Assembly (NCBI GenBank): GCA_006226375.1
Contig: SBHC01000073.1
Coordinates: 95,877 to 159,876 of the forward strand
Origin: Deltaproteobacteria bacterium
GTDB taxonomy: Bacteria; Myxococcota_C; UBA6777
Reading direction: 5' to 3'
DNA length: 64,000 nucleotides
Position 1 is the first letter of the stretch. Every line of letters begins with the position of its first letter. Positions 8,307 through 18,300 of the stretch are shown piece by piece. The notes under the pieces were generated by a model. The model was given only the letters and a program-made list of their open reading frames with translations. It was not told the DNA's origin and made no database searches. Both the position numbers and the translations under genes were made by a program.

Positions 8307-10022
8307 ATGTATGACTTGGTCATCCGCAATGGCAAGATTGTTGACGGTACAGGCAAAGAAGCCTTTGAAGGCGACGTTGCAGTAGAAGGCGGCAAGATTG
8401 TTGCCGTGGGCTCCAACCTGGGGCCCGGCAAAGAAGAGATTGACGCAAAAGGCAAGCTTGTCACGCCGGGTTGGGTGGATATGCACACCCACTTTGATGG
8501 TCAAGTCACGTGGGACCCCTACCTGACCCCGTCAAGCTGGCACGGAGTAACCACCGCAGTCATGGGGAACTGTGGCGTGGGCTTTGCCCCCTGTCGCAAA
8601 GAAGACCGCGACTGGTTGATTGATGTCATGGAAGGTGTGGAAGACATCCCTGGCTCTGCGCTTTCGGAAGGCATCCAATGGGACTGGGAGACCTTCCCAG
8701 AGTATATGGACGCCTTGGATCGACGTGAGCACGCCATCGACTTTGCGGTTCAGGTTCCCCACAGCGCCATTCGCGGCTGGGTCATGGGCCTGGACCGCTC
8801 CGAGCAAGAAGACGCCACTCCCGAAGAGATCGAAGAGATGCGAAAGCTCGTTGAGGAAGGCCTGGAAGCCGGCGCTCTTGGCTTCTCCACCTCGCGCACT
8901 TCTTTGCACCAAACGTCTCGTGGCGTCCTCGTTGCAGGAACGCACGCCAAGAAAGATGAGCTGTTTGGCATCGCCAAAGCGCTGAAGAACACGGGCAAAG
9001 GAGTCTTTGAATGTGCCAGTGAGCACCTCGAAGTTCCTGAAGAGTTCTTGTGGATGCGCGACATGGCTGAAGACATCCAACGCCCTGTTGTGTTCAACCT
9101 TTCCCAAATTGATCAGTCTCCCAACCTGTGGCGTCAGCTTCTGGAGTTGTTGGATGACGCAGCCAACAAAGACATCCCCGTATACGGACAGTGCGCTGGC
9201 CGAGCGATTGGGATCGTGATGACCTGGCAAGGCACGGCTCACCCGTTTGCTTCTTACTCCAGCTGGCTTGAGATCATGCATGAGCCCTGGGAAGAGCGAA
9301 AGAAGATCCTCATGGATCCGGCCTTCAAAGAGAAGCTCTTTGCGGAAGAACCTCTGGAGCTGTGGGAGTTTGCCAACTTCGTGACCCGCTCGTTCCACAA
9401 GATGTTCCCCATGCGCGACGGTCGCAGCTACGAGCCCGATACCACCGAGAGCATCGCTGCGATGGCGGAGCGAACCGGCGAAGACCCACGCGAAATCGCC
9501 TGGAACATGTTGATGGAGAACGATGGGAACGGCACCATCTACTTCCCACTGTTCAACTACTCGGACAACAGCCTCGAACCCTTGTTCACGATGCACGGAC
9601 ACCACCGTACTCGTATGGGTCTTAGCGATGGTGGCGCGCACTGTGGCGCGATTTGCGACGCGGGTATGCCTACCTTCATGTTGACCCACTGGACCCGTGA
9701 CCGTGTCCGCGGTGAAAAGTTCCCCTTGGAGTACATCATCCACCGACAGACCCAACAAACAGCTGAATTCTACGGCATCCGTGACCGTGGCGTTCTGGCT
9801 CCGGGCTACCTCGCCGACATCAACGTCATCGACTACGACAACCTGGCTCTGGGCAACGTCAAGATTGTCTACGATCTCCCTGCAGGTGGACGTCGATTGC
9901 TTCAGCGAGCCACGGGTTATGAGTACACCATCAAGAGCGGCAAGGTCATCTTAAAAGACGGCGAACCCACAGGAACTCTTCCTGGAAAGCTGATCCGCGG
10001 CGAGCAAGACGCTCCCCAGTAA
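8307..10022 (+). CDS. N-acyl-D-amino-acid deacylase-type amidohydrolase
   Basis: A 571-residue metal-dependent hydrolase of the amidohydrolase superfamily, D-aminoacylase/dihydroorotase-like branch. It opens with the family's small beta domain (YDLVIRNGKIVDGTG), then PGWVDMHTHFDGQ with the first metal-binding His pair at about residues 60-62. Later it has GVTTAVMGNCGVGFAPC, the segment MGLSDGGAHCGAICD with the catalytic Asp, and a closing beta domain (GYLADINVIDYDNLALG). Such enzymes release D-amino acids from N-acyl forms or act on related cyclic amides; the substrate is not determined here. The gene stands alone behind its own promoter and two palindromes, implying induction by a ligand. 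No signal peptide is seen. Confidence 0.88.
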   Translation: MYDLVIRNGKIVDGTGKEAFEGDVAVEGGKIVAVGSNLGPGKEEIDAKGKLVTPGWVDMHTHFDGQVTWDPYLTPSSWHGVTTAVMGNCGVGFAPCRKEDRDWLIDVMEGVEDIPGSALSEGIQWDWETFPEYMDALDRREHAIDFAVQVPHSAIRGWVMGLDRSEQEDATPEEIEEMRKLVEEGLEAGALGFSTSRTSLHQTSRGVLVAGTHAKKDELFGIAKALKNTGKGVFECASEHLEVPEEFLWMRDMAEDIQRPVVFNLSQIDQSPNLWRQLLELLDDAANKDIPVYGQCAGRAIGIVMTWQGTAHPFASYSSWLEIMHEPWEERKKILMDPAFKEKLFAEEPLELWEFANFVTRSFHKMFPMRDGRSYEPDTTESIAAMAERTGEDPREIAWNMLMENDGNGTIYFPLFNYSDNSLEPLFTMHGHHRTRMGLSDGGAHCGAICDAGMPTFMLTHWTRDRVRGEKFPLEYIIHRQTQQTAEFYGIRDRGVLAPGYLADINVIDYDNLALGNVKIVYDLPAGGRRLLQRATGYEYTIKSGKVILKDGEPTGTLPGKLIRGEQDAPQ

Positions 10023-10060
10023 AACAACCCCTCAACCCCTCCCCCTGGATCAACTCAACC

Positions 10061-10780
10061 TTGAGCGACTCCACATTAAAACTCTCGTACACAGAAACTC
10101 TATCCTCACTTCAGAACCTGCTGGATGACCCCACGTTGGTCATTGCGTTGGATCCTGAGCGTCATACGATTTCTGTTCAAGACCCTCGCCTTCCAACCCA
10201 CAAACAAGTTCGTCTGGCTCCGATCTTTCCGGCCATTCAGACCTGGAGCGGCCACCGAGAAGGAGAACCCTACTCTCCCCTTCCAAGGCCAGAATCACTC
10301 AGCGAATACCTCCAAAGAGTCTCCCCTGAGTTCCCCACGTTTGCATTAATACTGATGCAGGCAGGTCAGGCCGCGTTGGGTTTGGTGGAGGACGACGAGT
10401 GGCTTCATCACAAAGTGATTCGCAAATACATGGTCCGAAAGAAACAGGGAAAAGCCCAGCTCACCCACCTTCGTCAAAAGGGTAAGTCTCGGGTTGGCTC
10501 TCGAATTCGCCTGGCCAACAGCGTGGCCTTCTTTGAGGAGATCAACGAACGGCTGGCAGAGTGGGATGTAACAAACCTTGCCGATGTCATCCTCTACAGC
10601 ACAACAGGAAGGCTGTGGGGACATTTGTTTCGCGCGAGCGAGCCTTGCCCCTTCCCATCGGATGACCCAAGGCTTCGTAAGATCCCTATGCATGTCCATA
10701 CCCCAACCTTTGCAGAGCTGGAGCGTGTTCGAAACGCGGTACAATACAGCGAATGGACTACGAATCCCGCTTCTTCTTGA
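10061..10780 (+). CDS. Vms1/ANKZF1-like release factor (VLRF1 domain) protein
   Basis: A 239-residue protein from a TTG start at 10061 (weak ribosome site, so the start is uncertain). Residues 118-230 match the VLRF1 domain of yeast Vms1 and human ANKZF1, which release peptides from tRNA on stalled large ribosomal subunits. The segment RKYMVRKKQGKAQ (121-133) corresponds to the signature region ending in the catalytic glutamine, here Gln133. SRVGSRIRLANSVAFFEEI matches the conserved SAGxxLRRYNE helix, and DPRLRKIPMHVHTPTFAEL (202-220) matches the DxRxxxIPxxTxRPTxxEL end motif. There is no zinc finger or ankyrin part. It shares 23 bp at its 3' end with the opposing activator gene. A role in ribosome rescue is inferred from the family. 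Confidence 0.75.
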   Translation: MSDSTLKLSYTETLSSLQNLLDDPTLVIALDPERHTISVQDPRLPTHKQVRLAPIFPAIQTWSGHREGEPYSPLPRPESLSEYLQRVSPEFPTFALILMQAGQAALGLVEDDEWLHHKVIRKYMVRKKQGKAQLTHLRQKGKSRVGSRIRLANSVAFFEEINERLAEWDVTNLADVILYSTTGRLWGHLFRASEPCPFPSDDPRLRKIPMHVHTPTFAELERVRNAVQYSEWTTNPASS

Positions 10781-12296
10781 TCCCGTACTTTTTCATTCGG
10801 TTGTACAACCAGGCTTGGGAGATGCCTAGCATATCGGAAGCCTCCAGCACATTGTTCTCGGTCTCTTGGAGAGCTTGCTCCAGCATCACCTTCTCAAACG
10901 CCGTTAACACTTCTTTGAGGTTGGGCTGAAGATTCCGCAAGGTCCGACGAAGTTGCACCCCAATGTCTTCGGTAACTTGCAGTTCGGTGCCCAAGGCGGG
11001 AGTGTCAATCGCTGTGTCCATCGGAGTAAAGGGCAGCCTTGGGGAATTGGAATCCATCGTAAAAGTAGGATAGTCATCGGCTACAGGCTCAGCGGCAGTT
11101 TCAGGTGTCGCAGTTTCAGGTGTCGCTTGCTCCAAGTTGGGGAGAGACAATGTTTCACGGGTGATTCGATTGCCTTCCAAGAACACGACGGAGCGCTCCA
11201 GCACATTGCGGAGTTGCCGAATGTTACCAGGCCATAGGTAGGAACGAAGAGCCTGCTGTGCGTCTTCGGTCAAGATGGCTTCCTGGTCAGGAGAAAGCTC
11301 CTTCAGAAACATATCCACCAGAAGCAAGATATCTTCGGGGCGCTCACGCAATGAGGGGATTTTCAATTCAACCACGGACAACCGGAAGAAAAGATCTTCT
11401 CGGAACTTCCCATTCTCGATTTCTTCCCGGAGATTGCGGTGGGTGGCAGTCAGAAGCCGAAAGTCCACTCCGATTTCTGTTTCGCTCCCGAGCCTACGAA
11501 TCTTACGTCGCTCAATCACATCGAGGAGCTTGGGCTGAAGATCGATGGGCAATTCTGCGACTTCATCCAAGAACAAGGTCCCACCGTTAGCCTGCTCAAA
11601 GAAGCCTTGATGAGTAGAATCTGCACCAGTAAAGGCCCCCTTCTCGTGACCAAACAGAGCGTCCTCAATCAAAGAAGCGTGCAATGCACCGCAATTGACG
11701 GAAACAAACTTCCCGTCTTTCCGATGACTTTGTTCATGAATAGCACGAGCGACACTGGTCTTTCCGGTCCCAGTTTCGCCTGTCAGTAAGGTCACGACAT
11801 CTCGCTTGGCAAGACGACCCAAGAGGGAAAAGATCTTCCGCATTTCAGGGCTCTTGCCAAACAGAAGCCCGCTCTCATCTTGGTAGGAGATGGGAATGCG
11901 TTTGTTGGCTTTGCGCGATCGAAGCTCAAGCTTGGAGTCGCCCAACAAGAGGGTCGCGCCTTCTATGATGTAGGCATCGAACACAGGACACCCGTTGAGG
12001 ATTGTCCCGTTTCGACTTCCCAAGTCGCGAATCCGAACGCCCTGCTTCTCCAGCAAGATCTCACAATGCTCGGTGCTAACACGGGTGTCGCGAGGAAGAC
12101 TCAAGTTGCACCAATCCCCTCGTCCAATCCGTGAGACTTCCTCTTCCAGGGCAAGCTCATCCCCTGCGTGTGGCCCTTCCGTGACCACCAAGTACTTCGC
12201 GTCAACGGTAAGCCAGGAGCGCTGAGGCCCCTGTGGGGTATTCACCAGCTGGTTGTAGTCAACCAACTCTGTGGTAAATTTTGATTTGGAATACAT
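10758..12296 (-). CDS. FHA-domain sigma-54-dependent transcriptional activator
   Basis: A 512-residue enhancer-binding protein. An FHA domain at residues 50-125 (IGRGDWCNLSLP, STEHCEI, DLGSRNGTILNG) should read phosphothreonine on a kinase partner. The AAA+ domain has Walker A GETGTGKT (173-180), the sigma-54 contact loop GAFTGA (220-225) and Walker B GGTLFLDE (238-245). A Fis-type helix-turn-helix closes the protein (about 480-508, LEASDMLGISQAWLYNRMKKYG). A Thr/Ala/Glu/Pro-rich linker separates the AAA+ and HTH parts. FHA-linked activators are typical of myxobacteria, where Ser/Thr kinases replace histidine kinases. No kinase or obvious -24/-12 promoter was spotted beside it, so its target is unknown. 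A GAGGAAG site precedes ATG 12296. Confidence 0.93.
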   Translation of the reverse strand: MYSKSKFTTELVDYNQLVNTPQGPQRSWLTVDAKYLVVTEGPHAGDELALEEEVSRIGRGDWCNLSLPRDTRVSTEHCEILLEKQGVRIRDLGSRNGTILNGCPVFDAYIIEGATLLLGDSKLELRSRKANKRIPISYQDESGLLFGKSPEMRKIFSLLGRLAKRDVVTLLTGETGTGKTSVARAIHEQSHRKDGKFVSVNCGALHASLIEDALFGHEKGAFTGADSTHQGFFEQANGGTLFLDEVAELPIDLQPKLLDVIERRKIRRLGSETEIGVDFRLLTATHRNLREEIENGKFREDLFFRLSVVELKIPSLRERPEDILLLVDMFLKELSPDQEAILTEDAQQALRSYLWPGNIRQLRNVLERSVVFLEGNRITRETLSLPNLEQATPETATPETAAEPVADDYPTFTMDSNSPRLPFTPMDTAIDTPALGTELQVTEDIGVQLRRTLRNLQPNLKEVLTAFEKVMLEQALQETENNVLEASDMLGISQAWLYNRMKKYGIKKKRDS

Positions 12297-12435
12297 ACTT
12301 CCTCACAACAACAAACCACTCTCTCCCCGCTAAATCAACGGAAACATGAGAGAAGGAAACCCTAATTTACTCGGAAAGCCAAGCATACCAGAAAGTCATG
12401 AAGAAGGCGAATGTCAGGCAGGAGTCGGGAAAAAA

Positions 12436-15033
12436 CTAGGAAGCCTGTTCCTGCTCTTTGGGAGTTTCCGTCTTCTTGGATTTGGTACGTTCCCGGGGAG
12501 GGAAGTCAAAGCCGTGGCGACCGTTCTTTTTCTTGATCAGCATGGCTCGGAAGTTACGGCCCTTTTTGGAGCGAAAGCGATGCAAGATCTCGGTCTTCCC
12601 TTCCGTGAAGTACGGGATGGCCTCTTCGGGTAGGATGCGTCGCTCACAGATCTCCTTCGGCAACACAGCCAAAGGAGGCTCAGACTTCCCAACATGCTCA
12701 CGATCAACGTACCGCTGGGTGGTCTCAACGATTTCGGTCCCATCTTCCGTGATCACCAGGGTTTGGAGGACCTCTTCTTCCGCGTGTGTCGGAACCAGAC
12801 CACTGGCGATGGGGTTTCCATCATCGTCCAACACTTCCACGTCGATCTTGAATCGACTGGGTTTGCGGCCTTTCTTGCTGGGAGAGAGCTTCTCGTACTC
12901 TTCGTCGCTGAGTCGAACGAGTTTCAGGTTTCCTTTGTACGAGTAGGTCTTCCGTCCCTGAACTTTGGTAAACGTAACAGGTCCTGTGCTGTGGCCTTCG
13001 GACGCAAGCAGCTCCGTCATCTCCTGGGGGGTGATGACATGACCTCGAATATCTTTGAAGATAAAGAAGGCGTTGGGATCCTCTTCGTCGAGAGAGCCGT
13101 ATCCCCAGAGGTTTTCTTTCACTGGGAACGGATTGTCAGAATCTGGAGTCAGCCCCAAAGGTTCTTCTTTTTCGTAGAGAGCGTCGTAGTCGAAGTCCTT
13201 CAGAACACCTGTTAACTCGATCGTGTTCTCTTGGATGGTCTCCATGTAATTGTCACGATCCAGTTCACCAGCTTCCACTTGCCGGAGTCGGTATTCCATC
13301 TCACCAGTCAGCGCGACAGAGCAGAGGCTGTCAGCGTGAACACGCTCCAACAGGTCCATCAGTCGCATCGCCTTCGAGGTGGGACGCAAGGACTTTCCAT
13401 CACGAATCACGAAACCTCGTGAGATCAGACGTTCGATGGTATCCGCTCGGGTTGCTGGAGTTCCTAGACCACGCTCACTCAGAGCCTCGCTGAGTTCTTC
13501 GTCATCCACGTCTTTTCCGCAGTTTTCCATTTTACTGAGAAGGCCGGCTTCCGTAAGTCGTCCACGGGGCTTGGTTTGCTTTTCTTTGGTTTCGTAGCTG
13601 GAAACGACTGTGGCGGTTCCCTCCTGGTTGCTGAGCTCCGGCAGGGGATCACCGTGGCCTTTGTCTTTGCCCATAGCAAACTGCCAACCGGGCTCTGCCA
13701 AGACCTTACCTGACGAGTGAAAACGCAGCTCCTCGTCAGCTTGTACGACCGTGTTTCGGCTCACACGAGCCCAGGTCGCAGCAGGCATAAACGCCGCAAG
13801 ATAACGACGGACGACAAGGTCAAAGATGCGCTGGTCGTCTTCATCCAGCTGGCCTGCTTTGGGAATTCCGAGAGGAACAATCGCGTGGTGGTCGCTCACC
13901 TTCGCGTTGTTGAAGATTCTCTTAAGGTTTTGAATGCCGTAACCTTGCGCCTTCTTCACAATCGCGGAGTAGGCAGGCATGTAACCAAGAGTGTTGATCA
14001 TCTGCTCCAGCTCAGCTTGCTGATCTTCAGGCAAATAGCGAGAATCGGTACGAGGATAGCTAAGCAGCTTGTGCTGTTCGTAGAGCCGCTGAGCGGAAGC
14101 CAGGGTCCTCTTGGACGTAAAGCCCATCGTGGAGTTGGCTGCCCGCTGAAGGTCGGTCAGGTGGAACAACAAGGGCGGCTTGTCCTGGGAAGTCGTTCGC
14201 TTTTCACTGGCGATGGCCGACTGGCTCGCATCAAGCATCGCAATCAAAGCGTCACGACGGGCTGGCTCCATAACACGATCCGGCTTGTCTTCGGACTTAA
14301 CGCCCGCCTCCATAAACGTACCAGTGTAGGTGTGCCCCTCTGTTGTGAAGGTTCCTTCGAACTGCCAGTAGGTTTCTGGACGGTGCGCCAGAATCTCCAG
14401 TTCACGCTCAACCATCATACTCAGAGTCGGCGTTTGGACTCGACCGGCGCTCCAGGCTCCCTCGTAACGAAGGCTCCGAAGACGAATGGTGAGAGCGCGG
14501 GTTGCGTTCATCCCGATCAACCAGTCCGCTTCTGAACGACAAGCCGCCGCAGAGGCGAGATTGTCAAACTCCTCACCCGGACGCAACGAAGCAAAACCCT
14601 CTTGGATGGCCTGGGACGTCAAACTCTGCAGCCACAAACGCTCGATGGGAAGAGGTTTCTTAAACTCAGAGACAATGGTCCGGAAGATATGTTCACCTTC
14701 ACGACCAGCATCGCAAGCGTTGATCACACCGGAAACGTCCTTCCGCTTGGCGAGCTTCTTGATGACTTGCAAGCGCTTAGTAGCCTTGCTGTCACGGGTC
14801 GAATACAGGAACTTCTCCGGTATCATGGGGAGCTGGGAAAGAGACCAGCGCTTCCACTCTTTCTTGTATGTTTCCGGCTGGTTCAGTTCCAGAAGGTGAC
14901 CAACCGCGTAGGTGATCACAAACTCATCGTTTTCGTAATAAGCGTCTTTGTCGTGGCTATCGCAGCCTCCAAGGGCCTCTGCAATGTCAAGGGCGACGCT
15001 GGGTTTCTCAGTGATGACGAGTCGTTTGCTCAT
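12436..15033 (-). CDS. topB: DNA topoisomerase III (type IA)
   Basis: An 865-residue type IA topoisomerase that relaxes or decatenates DNA through a 5'-phosphotyrosine intermediate. The TOPRIM domain is at the N-terminus (VITEKPSVALDIAEALGG, ACDAGREGEHIF with acidic motif at 108-114). The active-site Tyr is Tyr326 in LLSYPRTDSRYLP. The frame RLGYEGAW-type region (RYEGAWSAGRVQTPTL, 189-203) and GLGTPATRADTIERL are the conserved TopB signatures. The C-terminal 250 residues carry a topoisomerase tail without the four-cysteine zinc motifs of TopA, plus Lys-rich ends. It is longer than E. coli TopB (about 650 residues). Flanking gaps suggest its own transcription unit. Confidence 0.93.
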   Translation of the reverse strand: MSKRLVITEKPSVALDIAEALGGCDSHDKDAYYENDEFVITYAVGHLLELNQPETYKKEWKRWSLSQLPMIPEKFLYSTRDSKATKRLQVIKKLAKRKDVSGVINACDAGREGEHIFRTIVSEFKKPLPIERLWLQSLTSQAIQEGFASLRPGEEFDNLASAAACRSEADWLIGMNATRALTIRLRSLRYEGAWSAGRVQTPTLSMMVERELEILAHRPETYWQFEGTFTTEGHTYTGTFMEAGVKSEDKPDRVMEPARRDALIAMLDASQSAIASEKRTTSQDKPPLLFHLTDLQRAANSTMGFTSKRTLASAQRLYEQHKLLSYPRTDSRYLPEDQQAELEQMINTLGYMPAYSAIVKKAQGYGIQNLKRIFNNAKVSDHHAIVPLGIPKAGQLDEDDQRIFDLVVRRYLAAFMPAATWARVSRNTVVQADEELRFHSSGKVLAEPGWQFAMGKDKGHGDPLPELSNQEGTATVVSSYETKEKQTKPRGRLTEAGLLSKMENCGKDVDDEELSEALSERGLGTPATRADTIERLISRGFVIRDGKSLRPTSKAMRLMDLLERVHADSLCSVALTGEMEYRLRQVEAGELDRDNYMETIQENTIELTGVLKDFDYDALYEKEEPLGLTPDSDNPFPVKENLWGYGSLDEEDPNAFFIFKDIRGHVITPQEMTELLASEGHSTGPVTFTKVQGRKTYSYKGNLKLVRLSDEEYEKLSPSKKGRKPSRFKIDVEVLDDDGNPIASGLVPTHAEEEVLQTLVITEDGTEIVETTQRYVDREHVGKSEPPLAVLPKEICERRILPEEAIPYFTEGKTEILHRFRSKKGRNFRAMLIKKKNGRHGFDFPPRERTKSKKTETPKEQEQAS

Positions 15034-15358
15034 TCGTATCTACCTGGTGCTCTATGTTCAACCATGATGATGGCGGTCGTTTCAAGGTGAACCTCTCATG
15101 AATCGAAGAAGATGATCGACCGAGAGGATCGGTTGAAATGTCTGCAGCATTCTAGAAACCCTGTCAAGGGACAACTTGTTTCAACCGTGTCCCAAGCCAA
15201 CCTCCCGCACCTCACCCATCGACATCGAAAAGATACGACATCCTCACGACTTACAAAATGCTTTCTGTGAAGAAATGGGGAAGCTTGAGAATGGAAGACA
15301 GACCGGGGAGAAAATTGTGGGTTCCTCGAAGAAGAAGGGATTGGAAGCTCAGTCTCTC
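15034..15358. other. Intergenic region upstream of topB
   Basis: About 325 bp between the topB start and the stop of the TPR protein, both on the minus strand. It should hold the topB promoter. A TTGACA is visible on the minus strand near 15165, but I could not pair it with a -10 at good spacing. I see no RNA gene or terminator. Confidence 0.5.
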
Positions 15359-18300
15359 CTACTCCAACCAGTTCCGGCGCGGAGCAGGACGCCGACGCGT
15401 ACGACGCCTTCGGCGGATGAGGGTATCTTCTTCCCCGTCATCTCCCAAGAAGTTGTTGGGCTTGTTCCGAAGATCCAACGATCGCTTCTGCAGCTTTCGA
15501 CGAAGCCTCTCCAAGCGGCGACGAAACTTCCGACTGTTCTGACGAAGACGACGTCGAACCCGATCGCGATAACGGCTTGAGCCGCGGACCCCCAACCCAC
15601 CTGGGGAGGAACCCTTGAGCAGCGAAGCACCTGTGAAGGTCGTTCCGTTTTTCAGAGAGGGGAGAGGTACCTTCCAACGCTGGTGACGCTCCCAGATCTT
15701 GTCTGCGCCTTCTTGTCCCTGGGTCAACAGAGCGTAGAAGTACTTTTGAATAGCCTGGGAAGGACTCTCAGGAGACAATCTCTTTCGAATCAAGAAACGA
15801 TACTTGTACAGCTTGTTGTTCTTGAGTCGCTCTGCCAGATCATCAGCTCCTTTGGAACCAAAGGCATCCATAAGAACCCAATCCGAAAGATGTGAGCCGT
15901 TCGGGAAATCTTTGACCGAGCGGGAGATCAACGAAAGCGCCGTTCGGAAGTCACGGTTCCGTTTGAGTTGTCGTCGAATACGTTTGTCTCGCTGGGCCGC
16001 GAACGTCACCAAATAACCCACAGTGACGTGGCGCTTGTTCATTCGCAGCATTTTGGCAAACCGTCGGTCACGACGAGCCAACGCTTCTCCGGCACGGAAA
16101 AGCAGAGCTTTGGTCACCAAGGCATCCGTCGCAGAGCTGGGAGAGCGACGGTAAGCGTTCTTGGCCAAACGCAACATGGAGGAAGACGAAACCCGTCCAC
16201 CCAACGCGTAATCCGCGACATGAAGAGAGATCTGTGTGCCCGCAGCCATCGCGTACCCCAAACGGGAGCGATAACGTAGCTTACGGACCTGCCGTTGCTG
16301 CTGACGAAGAGCATCGAGGGATTGCTTCCGAGCCTTTCGGTCCGCTGTACGGTTGCGCTTCGAGTCGCGATACCGGCTGGGGTTGGCGAAGTTAAACTTG
16401 CCAGCCACAAGACGCTCGTAGAGGTCTTTCATCGCCTTCTCGTCTTTGGTGTGCCAGTAGATCTGAGAAAGCTTGGTGTAGACGTTCACCGACTTGGGCG
16501 CCAAAACCAGCATCTTGTTGTAGCGTTTGACAGCCTTTTCAAACGAAGGCTGCTTGCTCAACTTCTCAACCCACGGTGCCTTCTGCTTTGCGTTTTTGTA
16601 CAGGTAGGAGAGCATCCCCACAGAGATGGTCTGGTTGGTGCTCTTCCAATCGATTTTGGAGCCCAGAGTCCGAATCAGCGATTCCTGGAGCAAGAAGTAG
16701 GCAGTGTTGCCCAACATGATGCTGTCACTGGGTTTCATCTCAAGAGCGCTTTCGAGGAGTTGAATCCCCTTGGCAAACTCCTTGGCATCCCCTGTCGCTC
16801 GGAACAGAGAGAAACGCACGAGCGCCTGGTTGTTCAGGTTGGAGGAGGTCTTGGGGAGACGCTCGTACCCTTCAATCGCCTTCCTCATGTAACGAGCGGC
16901 AGCGCGGGCGTTACCGTTTCGACGGGCCTTGCTACCTCGGGCGCTGTTCAACGAGATCTCAACCTGTGTGGACTCAGGATCAGCCTTCTTGAGCCAGTTG
17001 ATTCGGTCGTCCAAACCCGTTCCCGTGATCGAACGAAGGTACGCAGCGCTATACTTTTCTTTCTTGGTCTTCGCCTTGCGATAGGCTTCTTCGACGAGGT
17101 CTTGTGCCCTATCGTGTTCACCCAACTCACGCATCACGTGAGTCAAACGAATCAAGATGGGGTAACTCCGACGAGTTTTGCGCAGCACTTTGTTGAACAA
17201 AGCTTGCCCTTTGTAGGGCTTGCCCATCCAATAGTAGACTTGACCCAAATACAGCTGGTAGCGGCTGCTTTTGCCAGCCACGCCCCGGATCGAGAGGAAG
17301 ATTCGCTCCGCCGCTTTCAGCTCTTGCTTTCTTGCGATCGGACTCTTCGCGCGACGAGCCCGGTACAACATAACAATACCAAGATCCATGGCAACGGGTA
17401 CCACTTTGGCGGCTTTCACCAAGGCACGTCGGGATTTGCGAAGCTCAGGGTCGTTCTTGCTCATGTCTCGAAGATATTGCTGAACACGTCGGATTCGCTC
17501 TGACTTCGGCAAGTTCCGATAGGCTCGTGTTCGGAAGAAGCGAGGAGCACGGCCGTACCGCAAATTACGGATGGCCTTCTCTCGAACGTCTTTCATCGCC
17601 TGATTGTAGCGTTTCTCTGCTTTGTGCAGACGCTTAAGCTTAGTCTCCGTGTAGGGAAGCAACAAGCCATGTGCTTTGGAAAACTTACCACGACGAACAT
17701 AGATTCGTCCGAGGATTCTCGCACCTTCCGTCTCACCGAGTTTGGTTTCCAGCGGCGCTAGAAGCTTGAAGTTGGCTTTGCTTTTGCGTTGCTTTTCATA
17801 GACCAACGCAAGCTCGGAAGCCATCTCTGGATCGTTGGGGTTTTCTTTCACCGCTGTCACCAACAGCTTCATCTTCTCTGCCTGTAGGGCTTTGGGAGAG
17901 GGAGCAAGGTCGGCGACGACATTGAGGAGTCGAATCGCTTCTTTCGGGTTCTTCCCACCTTTGGCGGCGACAAGGGCCTTGACCTTTCCGAAAGTGTCTT
18001 TGATCCCGAGCTTGGGCAGGCGGGCTTCTCGCTCACCGCGCTCCTGCGCTTCGAGCAACCCAGGCAACATCAGGCGGGCTTGCTTAAGCTTCATAGAGCC
18101 CATGCTGTTGTGGATTTGAGCGAGCTTTTCGGCAGCGTCTTGCCTCTTGGAAGAGTAGCTGGAGTGCACGCGAGACAGCCGCTCGACTGCATCTTTGCTA
18201 TCACCGCTGCGGTGTTGGGCCATGGCCTTGGAGATCTGACGACCCGCTATCGCTTCAGGGGAGTTGTAGTAACTCTGAAGCGAGCCAATAGCAAACAAGG

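Noticed and set aside
16295..17503. 402-codon open frame on the plus strand
   Set aside because: Antisense to the TPR gene, with no domain and no ribosome site; a shadow of the Arg-rich sequence.
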